DNA from: Lacticaseibacillus parakribbianus
GTDB lineage: Bacteria > Bacillota > Bacilli > Lactobacillales > Lactobacillaceae
DNA length: 64,000 nt
NCBI RefSeq assembly: GCF_025490915.1
Contig: NZ_JANQBA010000008.1
Coordinates: 55,162 to 119,161 of the forward strand
Reading direction: 5' to 3'
Shown: positions 53,071 to 62,685 of the stretch, in pieces
How positions within the stretch are numbered: the stretch's first letter is position 1
Layout: each line of letters opens with the position of its first letter
Translations under genes and position numbers: made by a program
The notes under the pieces: model-generated
Seen by the model: only the letters and a program-made list of their open reading frames with translations
Told to the model about the DNA's origin: nothing
The model's database searches: none

Positions 53071-53559
53071 TTAGTGCTGGGTGGCCTGTAGCCGCCGAGT
53101 CAAGTCGGCGAGAATGGCCGCGACGTTGTTGTAAACGGCACCGTTGAGCTTGATCAGGCCGACGGTGTAGAGGTTCAGGTAGTGGAACTGGTTTTCGGCG
53201 ACCTGGCTGAGGGCCGAGAGCTTCTGCGCGTTGTCGAAGCCCTGCTGCCGCGAGTCGGTGTAAAGCCCCAGCACCGGAATGCCCTTGGCGTAGGCGACGC
53301 CGATTTCGCTGGCGACGCCGGCGTCGATCACGGGGCCGTCAAGCACCGCAATCATCAAGTCGGCGGCCAGCACCTCCTGGGTGTCGGCCTGGGCAATCAT
53401 GGTCGAGTCGGCGTAGGCGGTTTTGTCGTTGATCGCCGCGTTCTCCTGTGGCAGGTAGATGTCAAGCGCCGGCAGCTGGTCGCGCAGTTGGGCGACCAGC
53501 TGCTGGTTGAAGGCGAAGTCGGCCTGAGAGAACAGGCCGTTGGCAAAGTAAATTTTCAT
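53071..53559 (-). CDS. Nucleoside 2-deoxyribosyltransferase
   Basis: A 162-residue cytoplasmic enzyme that exchanges the base between deoxyribonucleosides, typical of lactobacilli. Conserved parts are YFANGLFSQAD (N-terminus), a substrate segment with DGPVIDAG, and ASEIGVAYAKGIPVLGLYTDSR containing the catalytic-type Glu region. ATG at 53559 follows GGAGG; the tracked extension runs into the divergent gene. Its start lies only 23 bases from the divergent GNAT start. Confidence 0.9.
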   Translation of the reverse strand: MKIYFANGLFSQADFAFNQQLVAQLRDQLPALDIYLPQENAAINDKTAYADSTMIAQADTQEVLAADLMIAVLDGPVIDAGVASEIGVAYAKGIPVLGLYTDSRQQGFDNAQKLSALSQVAENQFHYLNLYTVGLIKLNGAVYNNVAAILADLTRRLQATQH

Positions 53560-53582
53560 GGGGTCCTCCAGAAAGGAATCAG

Positions 53583-54029
53583 ATGCAAATTGAGTTAGTG
53601 ACCGGCAGCCGCCAGCCTTACCACCAGCTGCTGCTGTTAGGGGATGAAGACCCGTTGATGCTGGCGCGGTACGAGGCACAGGGCCAGCTGTTCGCCGGGT
53701 GGCAAGGCAAAGCACCGGTGGCCGTCGCGCTGGTCGTGACCCAGGGCAGCACGTGCGAGCTCAAGAACCTGGCGGTGGCCGAACCTTGGCAGCACCAGGG
53801 GCTTGGCTTCGCCATGGTCAATCATGTGCTGACCTATTACCGCGGTGCCTACGCGCGGCTGGTGGTCGGCACCGGCGACGCGGATTTTGCCAACCTGCGC
53901 TTCTACCGCCGGCTGGGCTTTCGCTTCTGCGGGGTGCGGCGCGACTTTTTTGACGCCTACCGACCGCCGGTGGTGAGCGATGGCCTGACGATGCACGACA
54001 TGGTGATGCTCGATCACTCGTTGGGGTAG
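53583..54029 (+). CDS. GNAT family N-acetyltransferase
   Basis: A 148-residue acetyltransferase. Core segments are CELKNLAVAEPWQHQGLGFAMV (motif A, Q-x-x-G-x-G) and FYRRLGFRFCGVRRDFF with a YPPV-like tail, as in YhhY/YncA-like proteins. The substrate is unknown. It reads divergently from the deoxyribosyltransferase and its 3' end overlaps the convergent oxidoreductase by 16 bases. Confidence 0.88.
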   Translation: MQIELVTGSRQPYHQLLLLGDEDPLMLARYEAQGQLFAGWQGKAPVAVALVVTQGSTCELKNLAVAEPWQHQGLGFAMVNHVLTYYRGAYARLVVGTGDADFANLRFYRRLGFRFCGVRRDFFDAYRPPVVSDGLTMHDMVMLDHSLG

Positions 54030-54967
54030 GAGAAGCCCCAGGCCTTGCGAGCCGCGGTCATGATCGCCATCACGTCGCGCGTCCAGGTCAACGTCGGGTT
54101 CTCGCCGGTTTCAACGGCCTGGGCCATGTCGTGGGCCTCGTAGGCCAGCGCCTTGGCGCCTTCACCGGCCAGAATTACCTGCGACAGCTTATCGGGGTCG
54201 GTGAAGGTCGCCTCCTGGCTGCGCGGGTACTCCAAGACGCTGTAGTAGCCGCCTTCGTAGGCGACGGTGCCAAGTTTTGGCATCCGGGCCTCGAGGTTCA
54301 AGGCAACCGTGACCATTTCGTTGTTGGCGTTGTTGAGCAGCAGGGTGCTTTGGCCATCGACGCCGCTTGCAGTCGGGGTCCACTGGGTGGCCACTAAGTG
54401 CGGCGTAGCGGTCAAAAAGCGCCGCGCAAAGCTCAGCGCATAGACGCCGATGTCAAGCATCGCGCCGCCGCCGAGCTTGGAATCGTACAGCCGGGCGTTG
54501 GGCTTGCCCTGGGCAAAGGAGCCGAACATCACGTTGATGGTCTTGAGCTTGCCCAGGTCCTTGGCGGTTTCGATCAGCTGCGGGTACAGCGGCATGTGAT
54601 AGATGGTCTGGGCCTCCATCAAGATCAGTTGGCGGCTTGCGGCCAAGGCGATCAGTTCGTCCAGCTGGGCGAGGTTTTCGGTGATCGCCTTTTCGGCCAG
54701 CACGTTTTTGCCGGCCTCAAGCGCCTGCTTGATGTTTTCGTAGTGGAAATTGTGCGTGGTCGCGACGTACACAATGTCGATGTTGGGATCGGCGAACAGC
54801 GCCGCGTAATCGGTAAAGGCGTGTTGCGCGTGGTACTTGGCGGCAAAGGCCTGGGCCCGTTCGAAGTCATGGGCGGCCACGCCGTAAAGCGTCTGATCTT
54901 TGGGCAAGGCGGCGGCGAACTGACTGCCAATGCCGCCCAGGCCGATGATGCCCCAGTTGTGTGTCAT
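54014..54967 (-). CDS. Gfo/Idh/MocA family oxidoreductase
   Basis: A 317-residue NAD(P)-dependent dehydrogenase. GLGGIGSQFA (about 9-18) is the dinucleotide loop, VLAEKAIT carries the EKP-like catalytic Lys, and the C-terminal substrate domain has GGGAMLDIGVYAL. Substrates of the family are sugars, inositol or trans-dihydrodiols; which is used here cannot be told. ATG at 54967 fits the GGGAGG spacing better than the one at 54973. Confidence 0.9.
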   Translation of the reverse strand: MTHNWGIIGLGGIGSQFAAALPKDQTLYGVAAHDFERAQAFAAKYHAQHAFTDYAALFADPNIDIVYVATTHNFHYENIKQALEAGKNVLAEKAITENLAQLDELIALAASRQLILMEAQTIYHMPLYPQLIETAKDLGKLKTINVMFGSFAQGKPNARLYDSKLGGGAMLDIGVYALSFARRFLTATPHLVATQWTPTASGVDGQSTLLLNNANNEMVTVALNLEARMPKLGTVAYEGGYYSVLEYPRSQEATFTDPDKLSQVILAGEGAKALAYEAHDMAQAVETGENPTLTWTRDVMAIMTAARKAWGFSYPNE

Positions 54968-55068
54968 GTGCATTCCTCCCGGATCGTGATGACTTAATGT
55001 TAGCACAAAGCGGCCCCTGATTCTGCTACAATGGAGGGGTAACCAATTGAAAAAAAGGGGCGGATTCG

Positions 55069-55554
55069 ATGAACGATCAGACGTTACTTGAACTGGCAGC
55101 CTTGACGCTTGCGGCCGGTGGCGAGGTGGCCAAAAACACCTGGCTGAACCAGCTGCACGTGCCGCTGGAGGCGGTGTTGGCCGGGGATGCGGCGCTGACG
55201 GCCAACCAGCGCGGCCGGCTGCGCTACCTGTTTTCCGATTACGAGTGGATGCTGGCCAACAAGGTGGCGGTGCAAGACCAGGCCGCCCCGGCCGAGCAAG
55301 GCGTCGGCTGGCGCTACCAAAACGCCAAGGCGACCATCGCCTTGGCCTGGCTTCAGGCCGGTGCCGCCACGGCGGTCACCCAAAGCCAAAGCGGCACGGC
55401 GCATCTGGAGATTCGCCGCGGCTACGGCATGCGCGGCCTCGACGACATTTTGGACTTCGCCGTGCCGGCACCAACCGCCAAGAAGCTGGAGACCCAAAAG
55501 CTCGACTTGCTGGAATGGGCCCAGGCCCAGCTGCCGGCGCCGCAAGCGGAGTAG
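55069..55554 (+). CDS. Hypothetical protein
   Basis: A 161-residue soluble protein not recognised. It starts with a helical region (LLELAALTLAAGGEVAKN) and ends in a helical Leu/Gln-rich tail (KLDLLEWAQAQLPAPQ), with a central W-containing segment. There are no membrane segments. ATG follows AAAAAGGGG. A glucosaminidase gene follows 42 bases later and may be co-transcribed. Confidence 0.7.
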   Translation: MNDQTLLELAALTLAAGGEVAKNTWLNQLHVPLEAVLAGDAALTANQRGRLRYLFSDYEWMLANKVAVQDQAAPAEQGVGWRYQNAKATIALAWLQAGAATAVTQSQSGTAHLEIRRGYGMRGLDDILDFAVPAPTAKKLETQKLDLLEWAQAQLPAPQAE

Positions 55555-55596
55555 GCGCGAGTTTGACCCAAGGACCCACAGGAATGGAGTGACGAG

Positions 55597-56211
55597 ATGG
55601 CGCGGCGACGCAAGATCCCAATGTTTGTGACCGTCGTGATCGGCCTGATGCTGACGGCCGTGGCGGTGGTGTCGGTGCAGACGCTGATGACCCGCCGCGA
55701 CCTGGCGCGACAGGCCAGCGTGGCCAAAAGCCAAAGCGCAAGCGTTTTGGCTCAAAAAGAGGCGTTCATCACCCGGTTGGCGCCTTACGCCAAGACCCTG
55801 CAGACGCAATACCAGGTGCTGCCCAGCATCACCTTGGCCCAGGCGATTCTCGAGTCCGACTGGGGCCGCTCGACCTTGGCCAGCCAGTACCACAACCTCT
55901 TTGGCATTAAGGGGACGGATCCGGCCAAGACCAAGTTGCTGGCGACCAAGGAGTACGTCAACGACCAGTGGGTGACGGTCAAGGCGCGGTTTGTCGTCTA
56001 CGACAGCGACCTGGCCTCGATGAAGGCGCATGCGTTGCTGTTCGTCAACGGCACCGCCTGGAACAAGAACCAATACGCCGCCGTGCGAGCCGCCAAGGAT
56101 TACCAAACCGCCGCCTACGCGCTCAAAACAGCGGGGTATGCGACCGATCCGGATTACCCGGCCAAGCTGATCAACGTGGTGCAGACCTACAACCTGACCC
56201 GCTACGATTAA
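55597..56211 (+). CDS. Membrane-anchored endo-beta-N-acetylglucosaminidase (GH73)
   Basis: A 204-residue wall hydrolase. One N-terminal hydrophobic segment (about 8-28) acts as a signal anchor and the rest is the glucosaminidase (PF01832) domain. The catalytic Glu is in AQAILESDWGRS, followed by NLFGIKG and the Tyr-rich YDSDLASMKAHA segment. It cuts the glycan strand of peptidoglycan outside the cell. No wall-binding repeats are attached. Terminator follows. Confidence 0.92.
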   Translation: MARRRKIPMFVTVVIGLMLTAVAVVSVQTLMTRRDLARQASVAKSQSASVLAQKEAFITRLAPYAKTLQTQYQVLPSITLAQAILESDWGRSTLASQYHNLFGIKGTDPAKTKLLATKEYVNDQWVTVKARFVVYDSDLASMKAHALLFVNGTAWNKNQYAAVRAAKDYQTAAYALKTAGYATDPDYPAKLINVVQTYNLTRYD

Positions 56212-56233
56212 AGCCCGCTTGTGCGGGCTTTTT
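56211..56233 (+). terminator. Terminator after the glucosaminidase gene
   Basis: AAGCCCGC pairs with GCGGGCTT, followed by a T-tract. Confidence 0.92.
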
Positions 56234-56314
56234 GTGACTCGGTACCCTTGGTGTTGTGACCCAAAAATGCCGCACAAGGCGCCTGTGCGGCAGGGTGGAA
56301 CTTGGTGGCAGCCG

Positions 56315-56809
56315 CTAGCGGTCGCCTTGTCTCAGCCTAAGAACGCGCCTTGACGACTGGCTCAGACGGCGGACAAACGCGGGGCGGCTGCTGTCTTTGA
56401 GGGCATCGTTGGTATCCAGATAAATCTCGGCGGTCCACTTGCCGTTTCGAGTGCCTGGTGGCGTCAGCACCACGCGATAGACAATCGGACAGTTCTTCAG
56501 GGTCAGGTGACGGGTATCTTTGCCTTGAAACTTGGCATAAGACCGACTGGCCTTCAGCGACTCGGCGTTGGCCAACGTGTAGTTGTACCACGCAATGCCG
56601 CTGAAGGGGCCGGTGGCTTCTCGATAGACTTTTCGCCGCACGGTGTACTTCGCGTAGCCCGCATCGGCTAAGGCGTGGTTGGCGCGTTGCGTCACCTGGT
56701 AGGTTGCGTAAGCGTGGTGGGCCCACCACAATCCGGTGATGGCGAGCAACGTCAACAGGATGATGAGCCCTGTTTTGCGTCTGAGCTTTAGATTCTGCCA
56801 TTTAGTCAT
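56315..56809 (-). CDS. Single-pass membrane protein of unknown function
   Basis: A 164-residue protein with a short basic cytoplasmic tail, one membrane helix (about 13-31) and a predicted extracellular domain of mixed beta pattern (YVVLTPPGTRNGKWTAEIYL-like segment). I do not recognise it. Its ATG overlaps the stop of the frameshifted YiiX-like gene in TAATG, so it depended on translation of that gene. Base composition is lower in GC than the surroundings. Confidence 0.7.
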   Translation of the reverse strand: MTKWQNLKLRRKTGLIILLTLLAITGLWWAHHAYATYQVTQRANHALADAGYAKYTVRRKVYREATGPFSGIAWYNYTLANAESLKASRSYAKFQGKDTRHLTLKNCPIVYRVVLTPPGTRNGKWTAEIYLDTNDALKDSSRPAFVRRLSQSSRRVLRLRQGDR

Positions 56810-57655
56810 TAGTAACCTTCCACCTTATATGGCTTATATGCAGCATAGAAGTAGTCCGGCAACGAGCTGGGTGCGATAAAGAAGGAGGTGCCGGTTGCAA
56901 CTTTTGCGCTTCCCGTCCCGTATTTGAACGATTGCCAGACCAATTTAGAGCAATAGTTTGGACCGAATACAGTTGGCCCAGCGCCTAAACCGTAAGTGAT
57001 GTGCCGGTTTTTTTGAAAGCATGCGTACTGCTCCAGAATTTATAATCGGCATATGTTGCTGCTTGGGGGCCGATGCCTTTTCGTGGCCGCCAGATTTGTG
57101 TCCAATTCTTGATGTGCGACTTAATCCATGATCGCGTTGTATACTGGCGATTGTTGTCAGGGATGCCAGTAACGGTCCAGTTGAGTAGATTACCACCACC
57201 ATGCATTTCTAGAACGTAATTGTGAGTGGTCGCAATCGCAGCATGACCGAAGCCGCCGCTGTTAACAATTAAAATGTCTCCTTTTTTACATCGTGAACGA
57301 ATCGTTCAATGTTTGCCGCTGCCGATCTCGGCTTGATGGCTGGAATATTTGGATCAACATTTGAACCATCAGGCATTGCACCAAAGCCGGCTGCTTGAAA
57401 CCAATCGTCGTAGGAAGCGAATGGCATACCGTCGGCCAGTTGCTGTGTATAGATCTGAAATCCTTCTTCGTAGGCATAGTGAAACGCGTGCTCACTGTAC
57501 GTAGTAGGATTGATTTGACCCGAGTCAACCCCTACCTGATAAAGTGACCTAGAAGATGTCGTTGCACGCACAACCTCACTACTGAGTGAGATGGTTGTGA
57601 CCAGCACACAACAAATAACAGCCGGTTTGATCCCCTTTAAAAAACTCAGCGCCAT
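56809..57655 (-). pseudogene. YiiX/YebB-like papain-type peptidase gene with two frameshifts
   Basis: Read across two one-base deletions, the gene encodes about 280 residues: a signal peptide, then GDILIVNSGGFGHAAIAT and, near the end, YCSKLVWQSF, the His and Cys blocks of YiiX-type (Orthopox G6R-like) peptidases. Frame is lost at an A6 run (57282-57287, needs A7) and at an A7 run (57008-57014, needs A8). Either the gene is decaying or the runs are sequencing errors. ATG follows AAGGAGGAG. It is AT-richer than its neighbours, suggesting acquisition. A cre-like site lies upstream. Confidence 0.75.
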
Positions 57656-57675
57656 GTTTTCTCCTCCTTATCACC

Positions 57676-57689
57676 TGAAAACGTTTTCG
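57676..57689. promoter_or_regulatory. cre-like (CcpA) site upstream of the YiiX-like gene
   Basis: TGAAAACGTTTTCG contains a perfect 12-base palindrome GAAAACGTTTTC and matches the cre consensus except at the last base. It lies about 20 bases before the start codon, between promoter and ribosome site. Confidence 0.55.
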
Positions 57690-57776
57690 ATACAGTTGAA
57701 TGATGACACTTCCAACTTAAAATAATAAGTGACTGTCATGAAGACGTGATTAGAAGTGCTTGTCAATCTGAGGGGA

Positions 57777-57894
57777 TTGGCGATGGCGTTCTGTGGAAAT
57801 CCGATAACCGAAAAACCGGTAATCCAGTGCGAATGGATTGCATCAGACCGATTAAGGGACTGCGCGTATCCTGATTCAGGTTGGCCATCGCCAA
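57777..57894. repeat. Long inverted repeat closing a structured intergenic element
   Basis: TTGGCGATGGC (57777-57787) and GCCATCGCCAA (57884-57894) are perfectly complementary over 11 bases and enclose smaller hairpins, including AATCCA/TGGATT (57821-57839). No ORF with a ribosome site covers it. It could be a small RNA, a leader element or a remnant. The rest of the region from 57895 to the xpt promoter holds only a possible PurBox. Confidence 0.45.
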
Positions 57895-58101
57895 GCGACG
57901 TCTCCGCTGGCACGCGCTGAACAGTTCTCAAGTGTACCGACTAAAACCTCGCGGACTGAGCGGCGCCATGGATTAACACGTTACGCCTGGATGATTACAT
58001 GTCCTCGCGTGATGAACCGACCGCCATTATTTTGGGGTGAGCGTTGCTCACGACGACTCGACAATGGTCGATTCACCGATTTTTCAGCCGTGTTTGGCGA
58101 A

Positions 58102-58114
58102 AATGTTCGGATAA
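58102..58114. promoter_or_regulatory. Possible PurBox upstream of xpt
   Basis: On the minus strand the sequence reads TTATCCGAACATT, matching the lactic acid bacterial PurBox AWWWCCGAACWWT at all but the first position. It lies upstream of the xpt promoter. I find no purine riboswitch signature in this leader, so PurR control is the likelier option. Confidence 0.4.
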
Positions 58115-58138
58115 AGGCCCGACGCATCGCGGATTCGG

Positions 58139-58167
58139 TTGCAAATTCGCCGTCTGGGTGGTAAAAT
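58139..58167 (+). promoter_or_regulatory. xpt promoter
   Basis: TTGCAA (58139-58144), a 17-base spacer and TAAAAT (58162-58167), about 38 bases before the xpt start. Confidence 0.7.
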
Positions 58168-58180
58168 TTGGAAAATTTAA

Positions 58181-58783
<603 letters not shown>

Positions 58784-58792
58784 GAGGGTGTC

Positions 58793-60121
58793 ATGACTAA
58801 ACAGCCAGATGTTTCCGCACCAAAGGCCGCAGTGCTGGGCATTCAGCACCTGCTGGCGATGTACTCGGGTTCTGTCCTGGTGCCGATTCTGATCGGTGCC
58901 TCGCTGCATTTTACCGGTGAGCAGATGACCTACCTGGTGTCGATTGACATCTTCATGTGCGGGATCGCCACGGCGCTTCAGATTTTTGCCAACAAGTTCT
59001 TCGGCATCGGACTGCCGGTGGTGTTGGGCTGCGCGGTGCAGGCCGTGGCGCCCTTGATCATGATCGGGCAGAAGTTCGATTACCGCACCATGTACGGGGC
59101 GATCATCGCCGCCGGGCTGTTCGTATTCCTGATTTCCGGCGTGTTCGCCAAGCTGCGCCGCTTCTTCCCGCCGCTGGTGACCGGGACCTTGATCACCGTG
59201 ATCGGGCTGTCCTTGATCCCGGTGGCGTTCCAAAACCTCGGCGGTGGCGACACCGCCGCGAAGTCCTTCGGCAACATGGGCAACCTCGCCATCGGGGCCT
59301 TCACCGTGCTGTTGATCCTGGCCTTCAACGTCTGGGGCCGCGGCTTCGTTCGCTCGATTGCGATTTTGATCGGCCTAGTCGGAGGTACCGTGTTGGCTGG
59401 ACTGATGGGGCAGGTCAGCTTCGCCCCGGTGGTTGAGGCCAGCTGGTTTCACGTGCCGACGCCGTTTTACTTTGGGACCCCGAAGTTCGAGTGGAGCTCG
59501 ATTGTCACGATGATTCTGATCTCGCTGGTCTCCATGGTTGAGTCCACCGGCGTGTTCTTCGCCCTAGGGGACGTCGTCGGCCGCCGCATCGAGCAAGACG
59601 ACCTGCGCCGCGGCTACCGTGCCGAGGGGCTGGCGGTCTTTCTCGGCGGGATTTTCAACACCTTCCCGTACACCACCTTCTCCCAAAACGTCGGGCTGGT
59701 GCAGCTGTCCGGAATCAAGACCCGCAAGCCGGTGATGTTCTCCGCGCTGTTTCTGGTGATCCTCGGCCTGCTGCCGAAGGTCGGGGCGCTTGCGACCATC
59801 ATTCCCAACCCGGTGCTGGGTGGTGCGATGCTGGTGATGTTCGGCATGGTCGCCGTGCAAGGCATTCGCATGCTGCAGCAAGTCGACTTCCACGACGATA
59901 AGAATCTGCTGGTCGCCGCGATTTCGATCGGCCTGGGCCTGGGCGTCACGGTCCAGCCGGGCATCGTGCAGTTCCTGCCCAAAACGGCGCAGCTGCTGTT
60001 CTCCTCGGGGATTTTGATGGCCTCGATCAGCGCGGTGGGGCTGAACCTCCTGTTCAATGCCCGGACCCCGCAGCCCAAGCTTGAGATCAAGGACGGCCTG
60101 AACGAGAAAGACGCACAATAA
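58793..60121 (+). CDS. pbuX: Xanthine permease, NCS2 family
   Basis: A 442-residue membrane transporter with about 12-14 segments. It starts with the QHLLAMYSGSVLVPILIG helix typical of nucleobase:cation symporters and has the FNTFPYTTFSQNVGLVQLSGI signature. It imports xanthine, which Xpt then converts. It is followed nine bases after its stop by the PurK-like gene, so the operon links salvage to the de novo pathway. Confidence 0.94.
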   Translation: MTKQPDVSAPKAAVLGIQHLLAMYSGSVLVPILIGASLHFTGEQMTYLVSIDIFMCGIATALQIFANKFFGIGLPVVLGCAVQAVAPLIMIGQKFDYRTMYGAIIAAGLFVFLISGVFAKLRRFFPPLVTGTLITVIGLSLIPVAFQNLGGGDTAAKSFGNMGNLAIGAFTVLLILAFNVWGRGFVRSIAILIGLVGGTVLAGLMGQVSFAPVVEASWFHVPTPFYFGTPKFEWSSIVTMILISLVSMVESTGVFFALGDVVGRRIEQDDLRRGYRAEGLAVFLGGIFNTFPYTTFSQNVGLVQLSGIKTRKPVMFSALFLVILGLLPKVGALATIIPNPVLGGAMLVMFGMVAVQGIRMLQQVDFHDDKNLLVAAISIGLGLGVTVQPGIVQFLPKTAQLLFSSGILMASISAVGLNLLFNARTPQPKLEIKDGLNEKDAQ

Positions 60122-60130
60122 GGGGAAACT

Positions 60131-61237
60131 ATGAGTCAATTTATTCAACCCGGTGCCGTGCTGGGCATCGTCGGCGGGGGCCTGGAGGCTTACCGCCTGG
60201 GCATGACCGCGCGGCAGCTGGGGCTCAAGGTCGTGGTGCTGGCACCCGATGAGGGCGACGTCGCCTTTGCCGCGGCCGACATGCCGCTGGTTGGGGCCAG
60301 CACCGATGCGGCCGCCTTGGCCCGGCTGGCCGAGGTGACCGCCGTGATCACTTACGTCGATGAGTTCGTCAACGGGGACGCCCTGGCCGAGCTGACCACC
60401 GCGCGGCAGCTGCCAAGCGGCGTCGATATTCTCGCCGTCACCCAGGACCGCTACCTGGAAAAGGTGTTCCTGGACGACCTGAACATGAACACCCTGCCTT
60501 ACGCACAGGTGGTGACGCCGCAAGACGTCACCAAGGCCGTCGAGTCGGTGGGTTTTCCCGCCATCCTTAAGCCGATTCAAAAAAGTCTCGGTCACGATGC
60601 GGCGCTGTTGCTCAAGTCGCCGCAGGACGTGCAGGCGGCGGCCGGGCTCCTGGCCACGCGGCCATACGTAATGGAAGCTTGGCTGGATCAGCCGACCGAG
60701 TTTGCCGTCGCCGTGGCCAAAAGCGGCGATCTGGTGCAGGTGATGCCGCCGGTGCAAAACGTCTTTGCTCAACACCAGCTCAAGGCGTCACTGGTGCCGG
60801 CGGTGGCCGACGCGGCCGTTGCCCAGGAAATCACCCGGGTGGCTCAGGTCATCGCCAAGCGACTGGCCTACGCCGGCGTTTTTGGCATCGAGTTCTTCAT
60901 GACCGCCAACCAGACGCTGTACGTCAAGCGCGTGTTCCCAGGGCCGCAGCCAAGCGGCGCGATTCTTGCGCCGACCACCGGCACGTCGGCCGAGGAGCTG
61001 CACCTGCGGGCGCTGCTCGGCTGGCCGCTGCCGGCGGTCAACGTGTTGCGGCCCGGGGTCTTGCTGCCGCTGTATGAGGCCGACCGCGCCGCGGCGATGA
61101 CCCAGCTGGCCATCAAACCGGCCTGGCAGTTTCGGTTTTACCCAGCCGGCGCCGGGGCAATCGGTCAAGTCGCGGTGTTCGGCGACCGCGCGTTGGTCGC
61201 CCAGGCGATCAACGCCACGGACCATTTTCACCTGTAA
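60131..61237 (+). CDS. PurK-like ATP-grasp protein with degenerate active site
   Basis: A 368-residue protein of the N5-carboxyaminoimidazole ribonucleotide synthetase fold. GIVGGG, TQDRYLEKVFL and FGIEFF (Glu 254) are recognisable. The usual GYDGKGQ loop is replaced by PIQKSLGHDAALL (about 148-160), and the metal-binding VNE...PRPHNSGH by YVKRVFPGPQPSG (264-276), losing the Asn-Glu pair. It may be a non-catalytic paralogue or use another substrate. purE is not adjacent. It is followed by purB 39 bases later. Confidence 0.8.
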   Translation: MSQFIQPGAVLGIVGGGLEAYRLGMTARQLGLKVVVLAPDEGDVAFAAADMPLVGASTDAAALARLAEVTAVITYVDEFVNGDALAELTTARQLPSGVDILAVTQDRYLEKVFLDDLNMNTLPYAQVVTPQDVTKAVESVGFPAILKPIQKSLGHDAALLLKSPQDVQAAAGLLATRPYVMEAWLDQPTEFAVAVAKSGDLVQVMPPVQNVFAQHQLKASLVPAVADAAVAQEITRVAQVIAKRLAYAGVFGIEFFMTANQTLYVKRVFPGPQPSGAILAPTTGTSAEELHLRALLGWPLPAVNVLRPGVLLPLYEADRAAAMTQLAIKPAWQFRFYPAGAGAIGQVAVFGDRALVAQAINATDHFHL

Positions 61238-61276
61238 CGCAGTAGAAGAAGCGTCATCCCCAAAAGGAGGAAGAAC

Positions 61277-62575
61277 ATGATCGAGCGATACAGCCGCCCC
61301 GCGATGGCGGCGGTGTGGACGGAAGAAAACCGCTACCAGGCCTGGCTTGAAGTCGAGATTCTGGCCGCAGAGGCCTGGTCCACCCTGGGTGAGATTCCGG
61401 CCGAAGACGTCAAGAAGCTGCGGGCCAACGCCAGCTTCACCGTCGACCGAATCCACGAAATCGAGGCGGTGACCCGCCACGACGTCGTCGCCTTTACCCG
61501 CACCGTGTCCGAGTCCCTGGGCGCCGAGAAGAAGTGGGTTCACTTCGGGCTCACCTCAACCGACGTGGTCGACACCGCGCAGGGGTACGTGCTGCGCCAG
61601 GCCAACGCGATTTTGCGCGAAGATCTGGTGGCGCTGCAGGCCGCCTTGGCCAAGCTGGCCAAGGCCTACAAACACACGCCGATGATGGGCCGCACCCACG
61701 GCGTCCACGCGGAGCCGACCACCTTCGGCCTGGTGATCGCGACCTGGTACGCCGAGATCACCCGCGACATCGCGCGGTTCGATGAGGCCGCCGTAGAGGT
61801 CGAGGCCGGCAAGATTTCCGGCGCGGTCGGCACTTTCGCCAACACCCCGCCGGCGGTCGAGGCCTACGTGACGTCGCACCTGGGCATCCGCGCCCAAGAC
61901 ATTTCCACCCAGATTCTGCCGCGCGATCTGCACGCCCGCTACATTCAGACGCTGGGGCTGATTGCGACCTCCGTCGAGCGCTTCGCCACCCAGGTGCGGC
62001 ACATGCAACGCACCGAGGTTCACGAGGTCGAAGAGCACTTCAACCCGGGTCAAAAAGGTTCCAGCGCGATGCCGCACAAGCGCAATCCGATCGGCTCCGA
62101 GAACGTCTCGGGACTGGCGCGCATCATTCGCGGTTACAGCATCCCGGCGCTTGAAGACGTCAACCTGTGGCACGAGCGCGATATCTCGCACTCAAGCGCC
62201 GAGCGGGTGATGCTGCCGGACGCCACCGGCCTGTTGGACTACATCCTGCACCGCTTCACGAGCATCATCACCAACCTCGACGTGTTCCCGGAGACGATGC
62301 TTGAAAACATGAACAAGACCCACGGGCTGATTTTCAGCCAACGGGTGATGCTCAAGCTGATTGAGGCCGGCCTGTCTCGCGAGGCCGCCTACGACCTAGT
62401 CCAGCCCAAAACCGCCCAGGCCTGGGACGAACACCGCGACTTCCGGGCGCTGCTTGAGGCCGACCCCAATGTCACCGCCAAGCTCACCCAGGCCGCCCTC
62501 GACGACGCCTTTGATTACCACTATCACCTCAGCCACGTCGATGAGATTTTCGCTCGCGTCGGGCTGGGAGACTAG
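61277..62575 (+). CDS. purB: Adenylosuccinate lyase
   Basis: A 432-residue enzyme of the fumarase/aspartase superfamily acting twice in purine synthesis (SAICAR to AICAR and adenylosuccinate to AMP). The flexible signature loop [10 protein letters not shown] with catalytic Ser is intact, as are TSTDVVDTA and [11 protein letters not shown] (catalytic His). ATG follows AAAGGAGGAAG. Last gene of the purine operon; a terminator follows. Confidence 0.96.
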   Translation: MIERYSRPAMAAVWTEENRYQAWLEVEILAAEAWSTLGEIPAEDVKKLRANASFTVDRIHEIEAVTRHDVVAFTRTVSESLGAEKKWVHFGLTSTDVVDTAQGYVLRQANAILREDLVALQAALAKLAKAYKHTPMMGRTHGVHAEPTTFGLVIATWYAEITRDIARFDEAAVEVEAGKISGAVGTFANTPPAVEAYVTSHLGIRAQDISTQILPRDLHARYIQTLGLIATSVERFATQVRHMQRTEVHEVEEHFNPGQKGSSAMPHKRNPIGSENVSGLARIIRGYSIPALEDVNLWHERDISHSSAERVMLPDATGLLDYILHRFTSIITNLDVFPETMLENMNKTHGLIFSQRVMLKLIEAGLSREAAYDLVQPKTAQAWDEHRDFRALLEADPNVTAKLTQAALDDAFDYHYHLSHVDEIFARVGLGD

Positions 62576-62581
62576 CCAAGC

Positions 62582-62606
62582 CGCCACGCCTTTGCGTGGC
62601 GTTTTT
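62582..62606 (+). terminator. Terminator after purB
   Basis: CGCCACGC pairs with GCGTGGCG around CTTT, followed by five T. Confidence 0.95.
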
Positions 62607-62685
62607 GCGTCCGGGGACGGCCGCGGATTGCCGGCGCGGCGACCGTGCAGTATGATGGTGACATTGAAGCCCAAAGGAGTATCCG

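Noticed and set aside
57671-57931. 86-residue minus-strand ORF upstream of the YiiX-like gene
   Set aside because: No ribosome site and it spans the cre-like site and inverted repeat; composition not protein-like.
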